DNA of 64,000 bases from assembly GCA_037043455.1 (NCBI GenBank), contig JAWPHD010000234.1, positions 124,001 through 188,000 on the forward strand, read 5' to 3'. The translations under genes were made by a program, and so were the position numbers. Below, piece by piece: positions 20,239 to 32,810 of this stretch. Position 1 is the first letter of the stretch. The number at the start of each line of letters is the position of its first letter. The notes beneath the pieces are model-generated. The model was not told where the DNA came from and ran no database searches. It saw only the letters and a list, made by a program, of their open reading frames with translations. The DNA comes from Cyrtodaria siliqua. Lineage: Eukaryota > Mollusca > Bivalvia > Adapedonta > Hiatellidae.

Positions 20239-21148
20239 CGCACTGAGACGGGGAATTCGGTCGGAATGGAAAAACGCGGGTTGCAGGAGTGCTTAAAATC
20301 TACTGAAAACTTTGGACTGGATGTTAAAGTGCTGGCCACAGACAGACATGTGCAAATAAGAAGTTATCTGAAGAAGGAAAAAACTGAAATAAACCACAAG
20401 TTTGATGTATGGCATCTTGGTATATCAGTTGGAAAAAAAGGTATCGAAGAAAGCGAAACAAAAGGGACTGAAATATTTAGGAAAATGGGCATCGTCAATT
20501 GTGAATCACCTTTGGTTCTGTTCCAGCACTTGTGGAGAGGATGATGGCATTCTTGTGGAATGGTGGTGTTCCATTATCCAGCACATCGTCAACCAACACC
20601 ACTTTCCTGGAAACTTTGTTGTTGGCGGTTACCATGCCCCATCGACAAATGATGAGGAAAGAAAAACAAAGTGGTTGAAAAAAGACAGCCGCAAACACAA
20701 AGCATTGGTCGCCATTGTTACAGATAAAAGATTGTTAAATGATGTTAGAAAGTTGACAAAATTGTGTCACACAGGGTAGTTAGGGTCATACCATTCGCTA
20801 CAGTTGAAGTATTGCCCAAATAGATTACACTTCAGTATGAATGGCATAAATGTAGGAAGAGAGCAAGCAACAATCAAGGAGGGTGCGAAACAAGGCGAGA
20901 AGAGGTTCTCCGTTAGCTTCCCAAAGATGTCAAAAAAATGGATAAGCAAGAAGGTGTATGCCAAGAAGAACTACGACTACTTGAGAGACATGATGAAACG
21001 AGTCGTAGATGGAAAGTTGAGGAACAACCTTCCAGAATTGAAAAGAAAGCGTCTGCCAAGGAACATTGCACTGGTTGAAAGACCAGAAAAGTCTGTGTTT
21101 GTTGCTGCCCATATGTCAAGATTTATTAGTAATCACACCATTTGTTAA
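20239..21148 (+). pseudogene. DDE-type transposase pseudogene (THAP-associated/Kolobok- or ISL2EU-like family)
   Basis: Transposase text familiar from many THAP-associated animal elements: a first block with VLATDRHVQIRSYL (a DDE Asp), then FDVWHLG, then ASSIVNHLWFCSS, KWLKKDSRKHKALV, RLLNDVRKLTKL, and a last block with HFSMNGI, VGREQAT and a Lys/Arg-rich end. The frame begins after a TAG at 20236-20238; the Met at 20266 is internal to the family. A one-base break lies in the A7 run at 20433-20439, and a TAG at 20777-20779 interrupts the second frame, which then continues unchanged to 21148. About 25 residues seem missing before VGREQAT. No terminal repeats were found. The exact superfamily is uncertain. 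Confidence 0.75.
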
Positions 21149-21595
21149 AGACAGATATTTAGATGTGCTAAGTGAAAGCCGGCATATATACATGAGCTTA
21201 CTGTATTATATATAAGAAAATATGATGAATTAAATATATACTCGTTAACTTAATAAAACGCCACTGACACTGAAAAAAAGAAGATTATGCCATAGTTAAT
21301 ATTTTAAAATCAGGTGCGAGTTTAAATCATTTTATTTTCACATCAGATAAACTTATGATCACCGTTTTATTTCAGTGAAGTAAAAATGGAATGATTTATG
21401 ATTTAAGATCACAACAGATGTCAAACAAAGATACAATCTATTTTCAGTGTGAGGGGTGTTGTTAAAGCCTTCTAGTATATTTGACAAAATGTGATGAATT
21501 GAGGATGTATAGATAACATATGACCTAAAATTTCAAAGAGAAAATTAATTACCAGTTGCTTGCTACCATATTGACATTAAGGTATTAAGTTTTGA
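21149..21595. other. non-coding stretch
   Basis: AT-rich DNA without recognisable gene or repeat between the transposase relic and the twin-hairpin repeat. Confidence 0.5.
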
Positions 21596-21599
21596 GACT

Positions 21600-22165
21600 T
21601 ACCCGCTTGCAATCAGGACTGTTATTCTTCGATCTTTGGAGATCGCTGAGCCCAATACTTATATTTAGTTATCGGTGGTACATTTTCAATTGCTTTTATT
21701 TTCTTACTTAATTTTCGATTCGGTGGTTCCACTACTCCGGCCGATAAAAGGCTCTGGGTATTGTTTAACCACTCATAAGATATGTTGTCTGCTTTTTAAA
21801 ATTTAGACTTTTGTCTGTTACTTGTGATATGCAGGCTTCATAACCGCCGCTCCCAACTAAATTCCATTTTGTTTATTTCGCTCTTCGGGGAATAGTATTT
21901 TGTTAGATACTGGGACCATACGCCGCTGGACATGGGGGAGGCAAAAATCGCTATGTCCACCGCCATATGCATGCCATCTTCGGGATGGTTAAAATTATGT
22001 ACTATTAATTTTATGAATATTGAGTTCTGCTCAACCCGGGGCTAGAGGGCGTGAGCGGTAGCTAGTATATTTCACTACCGTTCATGAACAGTCTCAGTCA
22101 AACCGAGACTGCAATATTGTGTATGTGTCGTGTTCGGCCGTTTCCAAAGGTCCATTCTCATACTC
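21600..22165 (+). mobile_element. twin-hairpin dispersed repeat, copy 1 (near full length)
   Basis: This unit begins with GATCTTTGGAGATCGCT-like text (itself a short palindrome) and includes ATATCGGTGGTACATTTTCA-like text, a GGGACCATACGCCGCTGG block, a CCGCCATATGCATGCCATCT block and two adjacent hairpins: CGGTAG/CTACCG (22056-22061 and 22075-22080) and CAGTCTC/GAGACTG (22089-22095 and 22105-22111). It ends near CGTGTTCGGCCGTTTCCAAA. Further copies are at 35195, 41155, 49755, 50180 and 51040. No coding capacity; a non-autonomous element is inferred. Confidence 0.7.
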
Positions 22166-22479
22166 TTTTTTACAGAAGGGTGATGTGGAATAGCGGGGCA
22201 ATAATACCATTTATTTTATATCATTTGAAATATATATATTGAAATACGTAGTTTTTATTGGCTAAAAAGCAGTCGCGTGAAAGTTATTGGTATGAACTAG
22301 TGACTTACACAGGTGTCCAATTCGGTTTAAACCAGACTTGCGAGTTAATATATCTCAAGCCGAGTCAATAGTATCGTCCAAATCATTCAAGCGCTTTACT
22401 GCTCGGGTCGGTTATTGACCATAGGCGCTCATTGACATGAATGAAAAGAAAATAATTGAATTTTCTCTACGATTCAGTA

Positions 22480-22665
22480 TAACAAAACTGCTTCTGTCAA
22501 TGGTTAAAACTATTCATCCTCGGGAATGACTATTGACCAACAGCAGTGAACTATTGACCTCACCTGCATCTCGATCAATAGTTCACTGCTTTGTTTGGGT
22601 CAAGAGTCATTCCCTTCGATGACGTTTTAACAATTGACCTCAGCAGAAGTAGTTATAAAACAGGA
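22480..22665. repeat. fold-back (long imperfect inverted repeat)
   Basis: The left arm (about 22485-22560) contains GGGAATGACTATTGACC and AGCAGTGAACTATTGACC. The right arm (about 22580-22660) contains the complement in reverse order: GATCAATAGTTCACTGCT, then GGTCAAGAGTCATTCCC. Arms are about 75 bp with a short spacer. MITE-like; I see no clear target duplication. Confidence 0.7.
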
Positions 22666-22939
22666 TTGAGGCTCGTTTTTATTTTCCGTGTGTTATTTTC
22701 TATTTTTAAATCTGAGGAAATATTGCTGGTGTATGTATGGGTTTGATTTAAGGTTCTAAAAGAGACGCATTGCAATCTTGAAGTTTTTATCAAGCATTAA
22801 AATTAGCGATTACCCCTTAAACATTAATATATTGGTATAAACTATTGTCTACAGAGAACATTATATTAAAAGAAATATATAAGATTTTGTTATCCAACTG
22901 TAATAAGGGCACGACGAATTGGCTAACTAATTTATGGTT

Positions 22940-23890
22940 TATTCTAAACTGTAACGGTTTTAATAATGTCTGGGATAATCCCATGAATTAGTGTTAGTTC
23001 TAAATTATTTCCTCCAATATTTAAACAAAGATTAATAGATAATTTCATGCAACAATGGAGATCTGATATAGAAGGCAGTAGAGATTTAACGCTATATAAG
23101 GTGGTGAAAGAAAATTTTGATTTTTGAACATATCTAGAAACAGTATGCTCCAAACAATGAAGAAGTGGTATAACAAAAATAAGATTATCCGCTCATTGTT
23201 TAAGAATAGAAACAGGGAGATACGCTAGAGGGAGAACAGAGAGTAACGAAAGAGTGTGTGAAATTTGTAACACTAACGATATTGAAGACGTGTACCATTT
23301 TATTTTGATCAGTACTACTTACTCTAACATTAGAAACAAACATATTCCTAAATATTACACAACTAGACCAAGCATGTTTAAATTTGTGGAACTGTTGCAG
23401 TCATTAAACAAATATATTATTGTTAGTTTAAGTAAATTTGTGCGAAATTTGTAACACTAACGATATTGAAGATGAGTACCATTTTATTTTGATCAGTACT
23501 ACTTACTCTAACATTAGAAACAAACATATTCCTAAATATTACACAACTAGACCAAGCATGTTTAAATATGTGGAACTGTTGCAGTCATTAAACAAATATA
23601 TTATTCTTAGTTTAAGTAAATTTATTTCCGATGCGCTTGTATTAAGGCTTTCTATATCCAATTTAACAGACTAAAAATAACTAGAAATCTTATTTCAGAA
23701 CATCCTCGTTTATCATTGACATACCATAATATGTGTACTTTTTTGTTTAAATATGTACAAAGAAAAACGTAATGATTATTTTGTTGTATATGCAATTTTA
23801 AAATCTGTCACGTGTGTGTATATTATAATTGTCATATATTTTTAATGATGAAAAACTGTAATAGTTTAAGTCAATAAAAGTCAATAAAAG
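22940..23890 (+). mobile_element. 5'-truncated, mutated non-LTR retrotransposon end with internal 184-bp tandem duplication
   Basis: The translated text between 23100 and 23674 matches the C-terminal end of a LINE ORF2: a CEICNTNDIEDEYHF zinc-knuckle region and a tail FVELLQSLNKYI. The 184-bp segment 23260-23443 is repeated at 23444-23627 with few differences. In both copies the last Cys of the knuckle is Ser (ISTTY against ICPVY in the LINE at 29-30 kb). The 3' end is AATAAAAGT repeated, running into the tetranucleotide array. Confidence 0.7.
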
Positions 23891-23892
23891 TA

Positions 23893-24425
<533 letters not shown>

Positions 24426-24470
24426 ATAATTAGACGCTTATAATACCGTATTATGTCGCCATACAAAACA

Positions 24471-25090
24471 TCAAATATTCAAATCATCGTTTATAAAACC
24501 TATAACACCTATAACAAAACATCACGTGAATAATCAAAAATCAGCCTTTTTTTATATGTCCCTTCCTTATAGCTCATGCAAACTATATATATATAACGAG
24601 ATAATATCAAATACACCCAAAATTATTCAATGCTTGAGTAGCACTCAAGTAACTGGATCAATTAGATTTTCTTTTTAAACATATTAGAACAAAAGAAGTG
24701 TTACTTCATTGTGCAATGGTAACTATGGCAACGGTGATACAGGGGTCGATATTATGTTTTATTTTTAAAAAAAATAAATATCAAATATTCAAATCATCGT
24801 TTATAAAACCTATAACACCTATAACAATACATCACGTGAATAATCAAAAATCAGCCTTTTTTTATATGTCCCTTCCTTATAGCTCATGCAAACTATATAT
24901 ATATAACGAGATAATATCAAATACACCCAAAATTATTCAATGCTTGAGTAGCACTCAAGTAACTGGATCAATTAGATTTTCTTTTTAAACATATGAGAAC
25001 AAAAGAAGTGTTACTTCATTGTGCAATGGTAACTATGGCAACGGTGATACAGGGGTCGATATTATGTTTTATTTTTAAAAAAAATAAATA
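24471..25090. repeat. two 310-bp tandem direct copies
   Basis: Copy 1 is 24471-24780 and copy 2 is 24781-25090. I saw only two differences (a/t near 24516/24826 and t/g near 24686/24996). Inside each is the palindrome ACTTGAGTGCTACTCAAG-like CTTGAGTAGCACTCAAG. Copies this similar point to a recent duplication or an assembly artefact. Confidence 0.9.
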
Positions 25091-25780
25091 ATAATTACTA
25101 CTACTTAGTGTAATGGAAATGGTGGTGCAAGGGTCATGGCATCGATGATTTCCGGACCGAATATTTTAAATTTCAAAATATTTAAAAGATATTTCCCTAC
25201 TGATGACCAATCATTGTACAATGCCTCCTCATTCAACTAAGGCCCCATTAACCACACAAACAATAATCCAGATGTACGTGTGACTATAAATCTCAGGGAT
25301 ACAGACACACATCAGCAACATTTTGATTTACCTTTTCAAACGAAAACAAACGTGTAAACAAATATATAATATATATAATTGGGGAATCCCAGTGTCTGAC
25401 TTACATTGCCTAAAATAATTAATAATTATAAAGCAATATCATAATACATGTATCTACTTTTTTTAGAAATAAAGGCCAATTGATATTGTTATGGACCTCA
25501 ATCTCAGGAATTTGTAGTCAGGAAATTATAGAACGTAGTTAATCAATCACGCGAGACACCCTATAATTATCATAAATACGCACAGGCAAAATAACTACCA
25601 TGTGCAGGTCCGCAGAAACTGAATAATAGAAAAAATACAATGCTGAAAATCTTCGAATTATCGAAAACATTTTTTCATTGTTCATCAGTGCCATTAAGTG
25701 GGCAGTAATGTTGATCATTTTTCCAGGGCTAAATAACAGCCTTCGCATTCCGAGCTGCCAGTTGATGGAGCTACAGCCTC
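25091..25780. other. non-coding stretch
   Basis: No gene or known repeat recognised. The reverse frame at 25539-25748 has no family signature. Confidence 0.4.
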
Positions 25781-25789
25781 GCAGAGAAC

Positions 25790-26470
25790 ATGGATAAATA
25801 GGTGATTTGGACCGTGGGGCTGCGAGCGGCCATCTTTGTTTACATAGAGTTATATAGTAAAAACTTGTAGCGACTACCCCTCTGAAATTACTTAAAGGAT
25901 TTTCATGAAACTTATCGGAAATGTAGCTCTTGATGTTAAGCTGATCCTAGCAAAAGTTCAGGTCGGCCGGCTATTTGTACGGATGGCGGGAGGTGTGCAG
26001 TACTGGTTCTACCCAGGAAAAGTGGGTGGTCTGCCTCCGCCACAAAACAATCGACCGCCATATATAACCCTACATGTGTTGAAAATGATGTAAAACACCA
26101 AACAAACAAACAAATCAGGTCGGCCAGTCAAGATAACCGCCTTGGCTTGAAATAGGTTTTTTAAAAAACAAATTTGTATCGACTACTTCTTGAAAACTAT
26201 AAGTGATATTGATATGGGACTTTTTCTTAAATGATCAGCATGGCATGATGTCGGTCCTTGTTGGAATTTACTTTGATTCGACATTAAACATGGCTGTCAG
26301 TGGTCATCTTTGTTTACATAGAGTTATATAGTAAAAACTTGTAGCGACTACTCCTCTGAAACTACTTGACAGATGTTCATGAAACTTTACAGGAATGCTG
26401 ATCTAGCTATCAAAACCTATCAGTAGAGCTTCAAGGTCATTGACCTCTTGTTTGTTTTGTTTTTTAAATC
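25790..26470 (+). repeat. repeat segments with a TTTACATAGAGTTATATAG core, two tandem copies, interrupted by a SINE tail
   Basis: The text GTTTACATAGAGTTATATAG followed by AAAAACTTGTAGCGACTAC occurs at about 25838 and 26313. Related text recurs at 61360-61450, and the companion block with GGCATGATGTCGGTCCTTG-like text (26230-26300) recurs at 61800-61910. A SINE 3' part lies between at 25975-26120. Confidence 0.6.
25975..26120 (+). mobile_element. SINE 3' part
   Basis: The core GTACTGGTTCTACCCAGG-like sequence (25998-26015) is shared with the SINE at 26885-27085 and, inverted, with 31740-31925. It ends in a CAAA repeat (26100-26115). No tRNA head is present, so it is 5'-truncated. Confidence 0.55.
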
Positions 26471-26884
26471 CAGATATGATTTCCAATATAGTTTCACCTT
26501 TAAACTACTGAACCAATAATTCGATGCTATGGTTGCCAATAGTAATGTTATTTCACATGATCATTCTAGTATCGAGTATGTCTGCATGTCCGCTGTCAGT
26601 GTTTTTTTCTGTTGTCATTATCACATTATTTTCATTTCCACTGGCGTTAATTCGCCTTTCTCCAATAGTAATGCGGCTAAGAAGTTTTGCTTTTTCCCCC
26701 AAAACATTACGAAATAAATGACCACTATATACTGATGGAATACCGGTCTTTAACTACCGACCTACTGGAATTAAAGATTGTATATAAAGTAGTCATGCCG
26801 TACCGTGAATGGAAAAGAGAATTTCCAATGCAGGTGTATCATTTTACTGCCGAACTGAATTGGATTTTAATGCGCACCAACATA

Positions 26885-27085
26885 GCGTTTCCGTGGTCGA
26901 GGGGTTAACGACGTTGCGTTGTAAACCTTCTCGCCTCTCACCGCTGCGGGTTTGAATCCCACTCCAGTGAGCTCGACTTGAAATTGAGGAAGTGTCGATT
27001 CTTACGGAAGGCGGGAGGTGTACAGTACTGGTTCTACCCAGGCGAAGTGGCTGGTCTGCCCACACCACAAACAAATTAACCGTGA
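26885..27085 (+). mobile_element. tRNA-derived SINE
   Basis: The head has a pol III A box (GTGGTCGAGGGGTTAACG, from 26891) and B box (GGGTTTGAATCCC, near 26949). The body has GGAGGTGTACAGTACTGG and TTCTACCCAGGCG, the same core as at 25975. It continues into a block shared in inverted orientation with 31175-31365. Confidence 0.7.
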
Positions 27086-27300
27086 ACACATGACAGGTTA
27101 TATGACGCCTAACAGGGATGAACATGCCAGGCTCATCCTCCATTCACATCAAGATACAATATGGAGAATGGGCCTAAACATTCTAGCCTGAAGAACTGCA
27201 GAGTTGGTGCAAGTTCTATAGTAGACACTTCATTTACGAGGGTGCCACGTTTCCACGTTTGCATACACGGTGTAATGATGAAGACCTTGAATGTGCATGA
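27085..27300 (+). repeat. repeat block shared in inverted orientation with 31175-31365
   Basis: Words CATGCCAGGCTCATCCTCCA and GGAGAATGGGCCTA at 27124-27175 match the complement of 31300-31350, and CCACGTTTCCACGTTTGCAT (27247-27266) matches the complement of 31217-31237. Confidence 0.6.
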
Positions 27301-27409
27301 TAAAAAAAATGACGAAACGAACATGAAGGGCCACCTGCCTCCAGTGGGATTTGGAGTGGTTGTATTTTACCCCGGCAATCAAACGGGGAAATGTATTGAC
27401 GAATAAGTA

Positions 27410-29080
27410 AAGATGATAAAGTAAAATATAAACTGGCATGACGTACTGTGAATAACAATAGAAAATATACTCAATAAAAAAGGAAATGGACCTGAAGTTG
27501 TAAATCGGAATATACTCAATGTCGAATCGAATGTAATTCCTACATTTAACACGCACCCTCTGGGTATTTTGCGATATTCTTTCACTATCAATTTTCTTTC
27601 AAATTAAAAACGATATTCAGGTTTAATTTGTTTACAAGTACCTCTGTCTATTGATAGACGCATTTAAAAAAAATAAATCTTTCTGTCACATTTATTATTA
27701 AAACATTTGCACGATTTTAAGGTTCAAGTTAAATTCTTGAAAATCACATTGCATTATATAGTGATTTTGACAAATCCTGAAACTAACACGTACTGAGTAT
27801 TTTTCACAAAACTTTGAAAACAAAATATTTGCATATCAATCTAGATAGTAGGGATAAGATACAGTAAATTAAATCCATATACTGTTTATAAATTCACATT
27901 TTATCTTTCTCAGTATTCCTTTGTTATGAATATGCCAACACAGGTACACACTGTCCATTGTACAATTAAAAATAGCACAATTAGAAAACGATTAGTGTGT
28001 TGACAACAAAGGAATACTGGATTGTCTATAATCAATGTTGAGTAATGGAAAAGTGACTGAAACAAAGATTGTTTAAACATGTTATCCTGCAACTATTACA
28101 CTATTTTTTATATAGTACCTACTACCTAGATTGGTATATAAAGAGCTCATATTGCAAATGTTGTAAAGAAATACTTAGAAACGTTTCAGTTCTAGGATTT
28201 CGCGCATTCGTTATATAAGTCAATATGATTCAATGTGATTCAATGTGATTTACTTGACCCTTAACACTGATCCCTAGGTCATTTACGATATCAGCCTCTT
28301 TCTATTTATTCTCGAGTTTAATAAGGTGTTTGGCTTAAAAAGTAACACAAATGTATCTTTCCAATGTATAACATTACAATGCATATTCCAGTGCTTAATA
28401 TCAATTATCAACTCGGGTCCATTTCTTATTTTATCGACTATATAATGCAGTTGTATCATTTTACTGACCTAACTAGGCATAATGAAATATAGTATAAAAT
28501 ATACAATAACACTATCGCATAACATGCCGGTTCCAATCAAGGAGCTGAAAAGTGAAAAGTATATCTTTTATACAATCGTAATCTCGACTTGTGCAGATCA
28601 CACTTCTTACAATGTTTAAATTCTACAACAAATGTGTTCTGGTCACCATAAAGCTCATGTAAAAATGAGATCAATGTCACGCATGTAGATATTGTGACCG
28701 AATACCGAATCACAGTCGCCCGAAATGTATGTTCTCAATCCTGTCCTTTACTTTGAGGTCTTGATCTAACATACGCATCGGATCTCAATAACATTCCGTT
28801 CAGTTGCCGTATATAAATAATATACATTTCGTTCTATCATATAAAATGGGAATAAAATTTGCATTCGTATATGTTACTATTAACAATTCAAATACATATT
28901 TTTATAAATACTACAAACGTTTGGCATTTAAAAATGCACTTTTTATGTACTGTTGACTTTGCGAATATTAAATAGATTTCTGCCAAGTTTCTTTTATTAT
29001 CGATAATCAAAACAATCGATTACTTGTTCACAATGGACTATTTTTATCTTCGAGCTACTGTGTTGGAGTATGTACTGAGC
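27410..29080. other. non-coding stretch
   Basis: AT-rich. I see no exon, RNA gene or named repeat. Confidence 0.4.
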
Positions 29081-29081
29081 A

Positions 29082-30267
29082 CGGACGTGTATGTGTGTAA
29101 ATATTGAGAAAACGAAAGTGATGACCTTTAGAAAAAGAGGCCGATTAAGGGAAAATGAAGCATGGGAGTATAATGGAAAGAAGTTAGAAGTGGTAAATGA
29201 TTTTAATTATTTAGGAAATGTTTTTAACTATACTGGGACTTTTAATCTAAATCAGGAAACACTTGCAGGGAAAGGTTTAAAGGCGTTAAATGTCCTAATC
29301 GCAAATATAAAAAGGTATAATTTCAAACTTAAGACATGTTGTCATCTTTTTGATGCATTTGTGGGGACTATTCTTAATTATGGAGCAGAGATTTGGGGTT
29401 TACAAAGTCAAAAGAAATTGAAAGAATTCATTTAAAATTTTGTAAATTTTTGTTGAAAGTTAAAACTTCAACTAGTAATGCAGGAGTCTATGGAGAGTTA
29501 GGTAGATATCCCTTGTATGTATCACGATATGTTAAAATAATTAAGTATTGGACTAAGGTTGTAAGTACGAACAATATATTAATATCTACTATGTATGAAG
29601 AATCAATGAGAGATTGTGAGAGAGGCTGTAAAAATTGGGCAAGTAATGTTAAGACCCTTTTAAATGATTTTGGATTTACCTATGTATGGAATGAGCCTCA
29701 CAGTATTAATTTGAAACAATTTCATGTATTATTCAAACAAAGAGTAATTGATTCTTTTATACAGAAGTGGTATAGTGATATTGAAAATAACCGTGTTCTA
29801 GTATTATATAAACATTTCAAGACTGTCTTTAAATATGAATCTTATCTAGATATGTTGCCATTTAAACTAAGAACGGCAATGTCAAGAATACGATTATCTT
29901 CTCATTCCCTCAGAGTCGAAACCGGCAGATACACACAAAATAGAACTGATAGAGCTCAACGATATTGTAATATTTGTAATTCTAATGACATAGAAGACGA
30001 ATATCATTTTATTTTAATTTGTCCCGTCTATGAGCATATTCGCAAACTTTATATTAAGGCGTATTATTATCGAAACCCTAGTGTTATTAAATTTATTGAA
30101 TTGATGCAAAGTAAGAAACATAAAAGTATTCAAAATGTAGCTAAGTTTGTAAAAGAAGCATTTATTGTACGTAACACATTTAATTATACGTAGTTGTGTG
30201 CATATATATAAAGTTTATCCTCAGGTATTAGGTATTGTTTCAACAATTGATTCGTTTATATAACTGC

Positions 30268-30307
<40 letters not shown>

Positions 30308-30479
30308 CAGTGCGTGTGTGCGTATGCGTGCGTAAGAGGTGTGTGAGAGTGTGTGTGCGTGTTGGGGTGCATGTGTGTGAGCCTGTCATGTGTTTAATTA
30401 AACTTTGTATATTACATTTTGATGACGAGATACTATATGTATAAGTCGAAATAAAATATCTGTTCTGTTCTGTTCTGTG
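29082..30479 (+). mobile_element. 5'-truncated non-LTR retrotransposon (LINE ORF2 C-terminal half)
   Basis: Text begins within the RT thumb: CVNIEKTKVMTFRKRG is the block that follows the YADD motif in LINE RTs, then LNYGAEIWG. A frame change occurs near 29395-29410, and the second frame (to 30193) carries the connector and the CCHC region CNICNSNDIEDEYHF with ICPVYEHIR, then the tail. The RT palm and endonuclease are absent, so the copy is 5'-truncated. The 3' UTR holds AG/GT dinucleotide runs (30269-30380), then AATAAAATA, and ends in a TGTTC repeat (30456-30478). The family is CR1/L2/RTE-like; I cannot be more exact. Confidence 0.82.
30269..30380 (+). repeat. (AG)n and (GT)-rich microsatellite
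   Basis: A pure AG run from 30269 to 30300 is followed by GTGTGC-rich sequence inside the LINE 3' UTR. Confidence 0.9.
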
Positions 30480-30760
30480 TGCGATGGATGGGTGAGCTAT
30501 CAGTGCTTCGTATTTAATTTGGCAAAATGTGTGTGTGTAATTCTAAGGATTATATATAGTCCCTCTACCAGTTGAGCCCCGAGAAGAATCACTCGTTCAC
30601 TCGTTCACTCGGTATTATATGTGGACTTTTGTGTGAGTGATTGTGTTTATCGCTATGTATCTATCTACAGTCTACCTGATATATAGGGCTGCCACACTGC
30701 CACACTGGAATACCACGCCGTAGTACATGATACCCCACCCAGTCACATTATTGTGACACA

Positions 30761-31016
30761 TGGGCCAGCCAGACGTAGCACTACCCATTATGTATGGGCC
30801 AGCCAGACGTAGCACTACCCATTATGTATGGGCCAGCCAGACGTAGCACTACCCATTATTGTGACACTGGGCCAGCCAGACGTAGCACTACCCATTATTG
30901 TGACACTGGGCCAGCCAGACGTAGCACTACCCATTATTGTGACACTGGGCCAGCCAGACGTAGCACTACCCATTATTGTGACACTGGGCCAGCCAGACGT
31001 AGCACTACCCATTATG
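30761..31016 (+). repeat. minisatellite, seven units of 34 or 39 bp
   Basis: Units start TGGGCCAGCCAGACGTAGCA at 30761, 30795, 30829, 30868, 30907, 30946 and 30985. The first two are 34 bp (ending TGTA) and the next ones 39 bp (ending TTGTGACAC). Confidence 0.92.
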
Positions 31017-31174
31017 TGCTTGTCAATCAAGGGTTATAAGTAACTACTACCATTTTTAACGTCTTTCGTATGACGCGTGTGCTTGCCGGTGGTAGAATAC
31101 AACCACTACCTCATAAACACACTATCAAATGCAGAGGGGCATGTACCCACCACCCCCGATTCATATTCATTTTG

Positions 31175-31365
31175 TCATTTTGTATCATGCTCATTTAAGG
31201 TATTTATCATGACACCGCGTATGCAAACGTGGAAACGTGGCTTCATCGTAGAATTTGCAGCAACTGTGCAATTCTATAGGTAAGAAGGTTCTAGGCCCAT
31301 TCTCCATATTTTATCTTGATGTAAATGGAGGATGGGCCTGGCATGTTAATTCCTGTCAGACTTTC
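31175..31365 (-). repeat. repeat block, inverted relative to 27085-27300
   Basis: See 27085-27300. On its right it is followed by a minus-strand tRNA-like head (31400-31475), so the two together look like one SINE-containing unit in opposite orientation. Confidence 0.55.
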
Positions 31366-31399
31366 ATGTGTTTGTGCGTCTTAAAACTAAATTCGAGTG

Positions 31400-31475
31400 A
31401 CGCGGCCAGGGGACTCAAACCCACGACCTCTCGATTGCAGGTCAGAAACACTTGCCACTACTTCGATAATCTGGC
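31400..31475 (-). mobile_element. tRNA-like SINE head
   Basis: On the minus strand a B box GGTTTGAGTCC follows the anticodon-arm-like text GACCTGCAATCGAGAGGTC; the A box is degenerate. Confidence 0.45.
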
Positions 31476-31739
31476 TTATACTGGTGATTGATGCTGTTAT
31501 AATGACAGTCCTGTCATTCACTTTCTAGCTCCGCTCTCTATTGTCCATAGGCCGATCGAGTTCCCACAAACAATGGCCATATGCTCAATTGTTTTTTAGA
31601 GTTGCTTGTGGGACTATTTGTGTTTTGCTTACATGAGTAAAAACTTAATGTACTTTAATTGAATCAATCTTTAGTGGATTTAAGCTTCACTGACAGGACG
31701 AAACTATATGCATTATGTTGGGGAGTTCAGATTTTTCTT

Positions 31740-31926
31740 TTACATCGAGTGCGAAACAAGCTCTTACAACTTATATCACTCTCGATGACTTTCTGGGTAG
31801 AACCAGTCCTAAGCAATGTGGATTAATTATTTTGCTCGAGGATAATTAACATAAGCACGGCTAGGATCGAATCCACGACCTCCCGCTGTGTAGTCCGACA
31901 CTCTACCACTGGACTACGCACTCCAC
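31740..31926 (-). mobile_element. tRNA-derived SINE
   Basis: The minus-strand head has A box TAGTCCAGTGGTAGAGTG (complement of 31899-31916) and B box GGATTCGATCC (complement of 31864-31874); the acceptor arms can pair with wobble. The body includes the shared GGACTGGTTCTACCCAGAAA core (complement of about 31793-31812). Confidence 0.65.
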
Positions 31927-32744
31927 ATACAGCTAGATTGAACATGAAAAACGCATGTGGTGGTAGTTTAAACCTTTTATCATATCATGACATATACAAA
32001 TGCATTGCTTAACATCAAGAAAACAAAGGTAAACCTCCAAAACAGGAATGTTACTTGAGTACGCCTATCCACACAGTGATATCCGACATGATTTGGCACT
32101 TACTATAAATACATTTTGCACTTTGAGCCACCCGTCACCGCATACCGATTTTTGGGTAAGTCCATTTATTAGGGGTGTTCCATTCAAAGATGTGCTCTCA
32201 GTTAGCAAATATTAATTGCACTGTAGCTGAGTTACAATGGCCGTGACAGTTAAGTAGTTGAGTATAAAACATTACCTAAAATGTTGTGGGTACGAGTCCA
32301 ACTATCGGTTGTTTGTAATGTCACCTTTTTTTAAATGATCATGTGTAATCAGTCCATGTGTGCAGTTTTACTTGATTCACCTATTATTTGCATTTTAAAT
32401 GAAATCGTCCAAACTTCACGGGTCAATACTTGAATCGTATTATGACGGTCCAAACGGGAAATATTTGGGAAGTTAAACGTCTTAAATGAACAACGTATCA
32501 TGGTTCTAATATAGGTAAGTTTTCTTTCTGGAGCAAGTTATGTATTTAAAGCTAAACTGCATTGTTATCTAGATCTATTTCAAAACGATTGAGCAAATTA
32601 TAGATTCGTAACACATATAAATGGATTATTTTACGTCCTTAAGTAACGCTATACTATAGACCATGTACTTTTTGTGTCTTTTGTTTATGTACACCGGCTC
32701 AAGTTTAAGCGATCGATTATACACATTGAGTAGTGAACATCGTA

Positions 32745-32810
32745 CGTGGAATCAAACACACGACCTTCTGATTTAAGCCAGGCTTTCTAACCACTGATAT
32801 ATGAGCGATA
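32745..32810 (-). mobile_element. tRNA-like SINE head
   Basis: The minus strand reads CAGTGGTTAGAAAGCCTGG, then TTTGATTCCA after the variable region, i.e. A and weak B boxes. No tail family recognised. Confidence 0.4.

Noticed and set aside
30794..31043. Repeating 'GPARRSTTHYCDT' open frames
   Set aside because: By-product of the 39-bp minisatellite on both strands.
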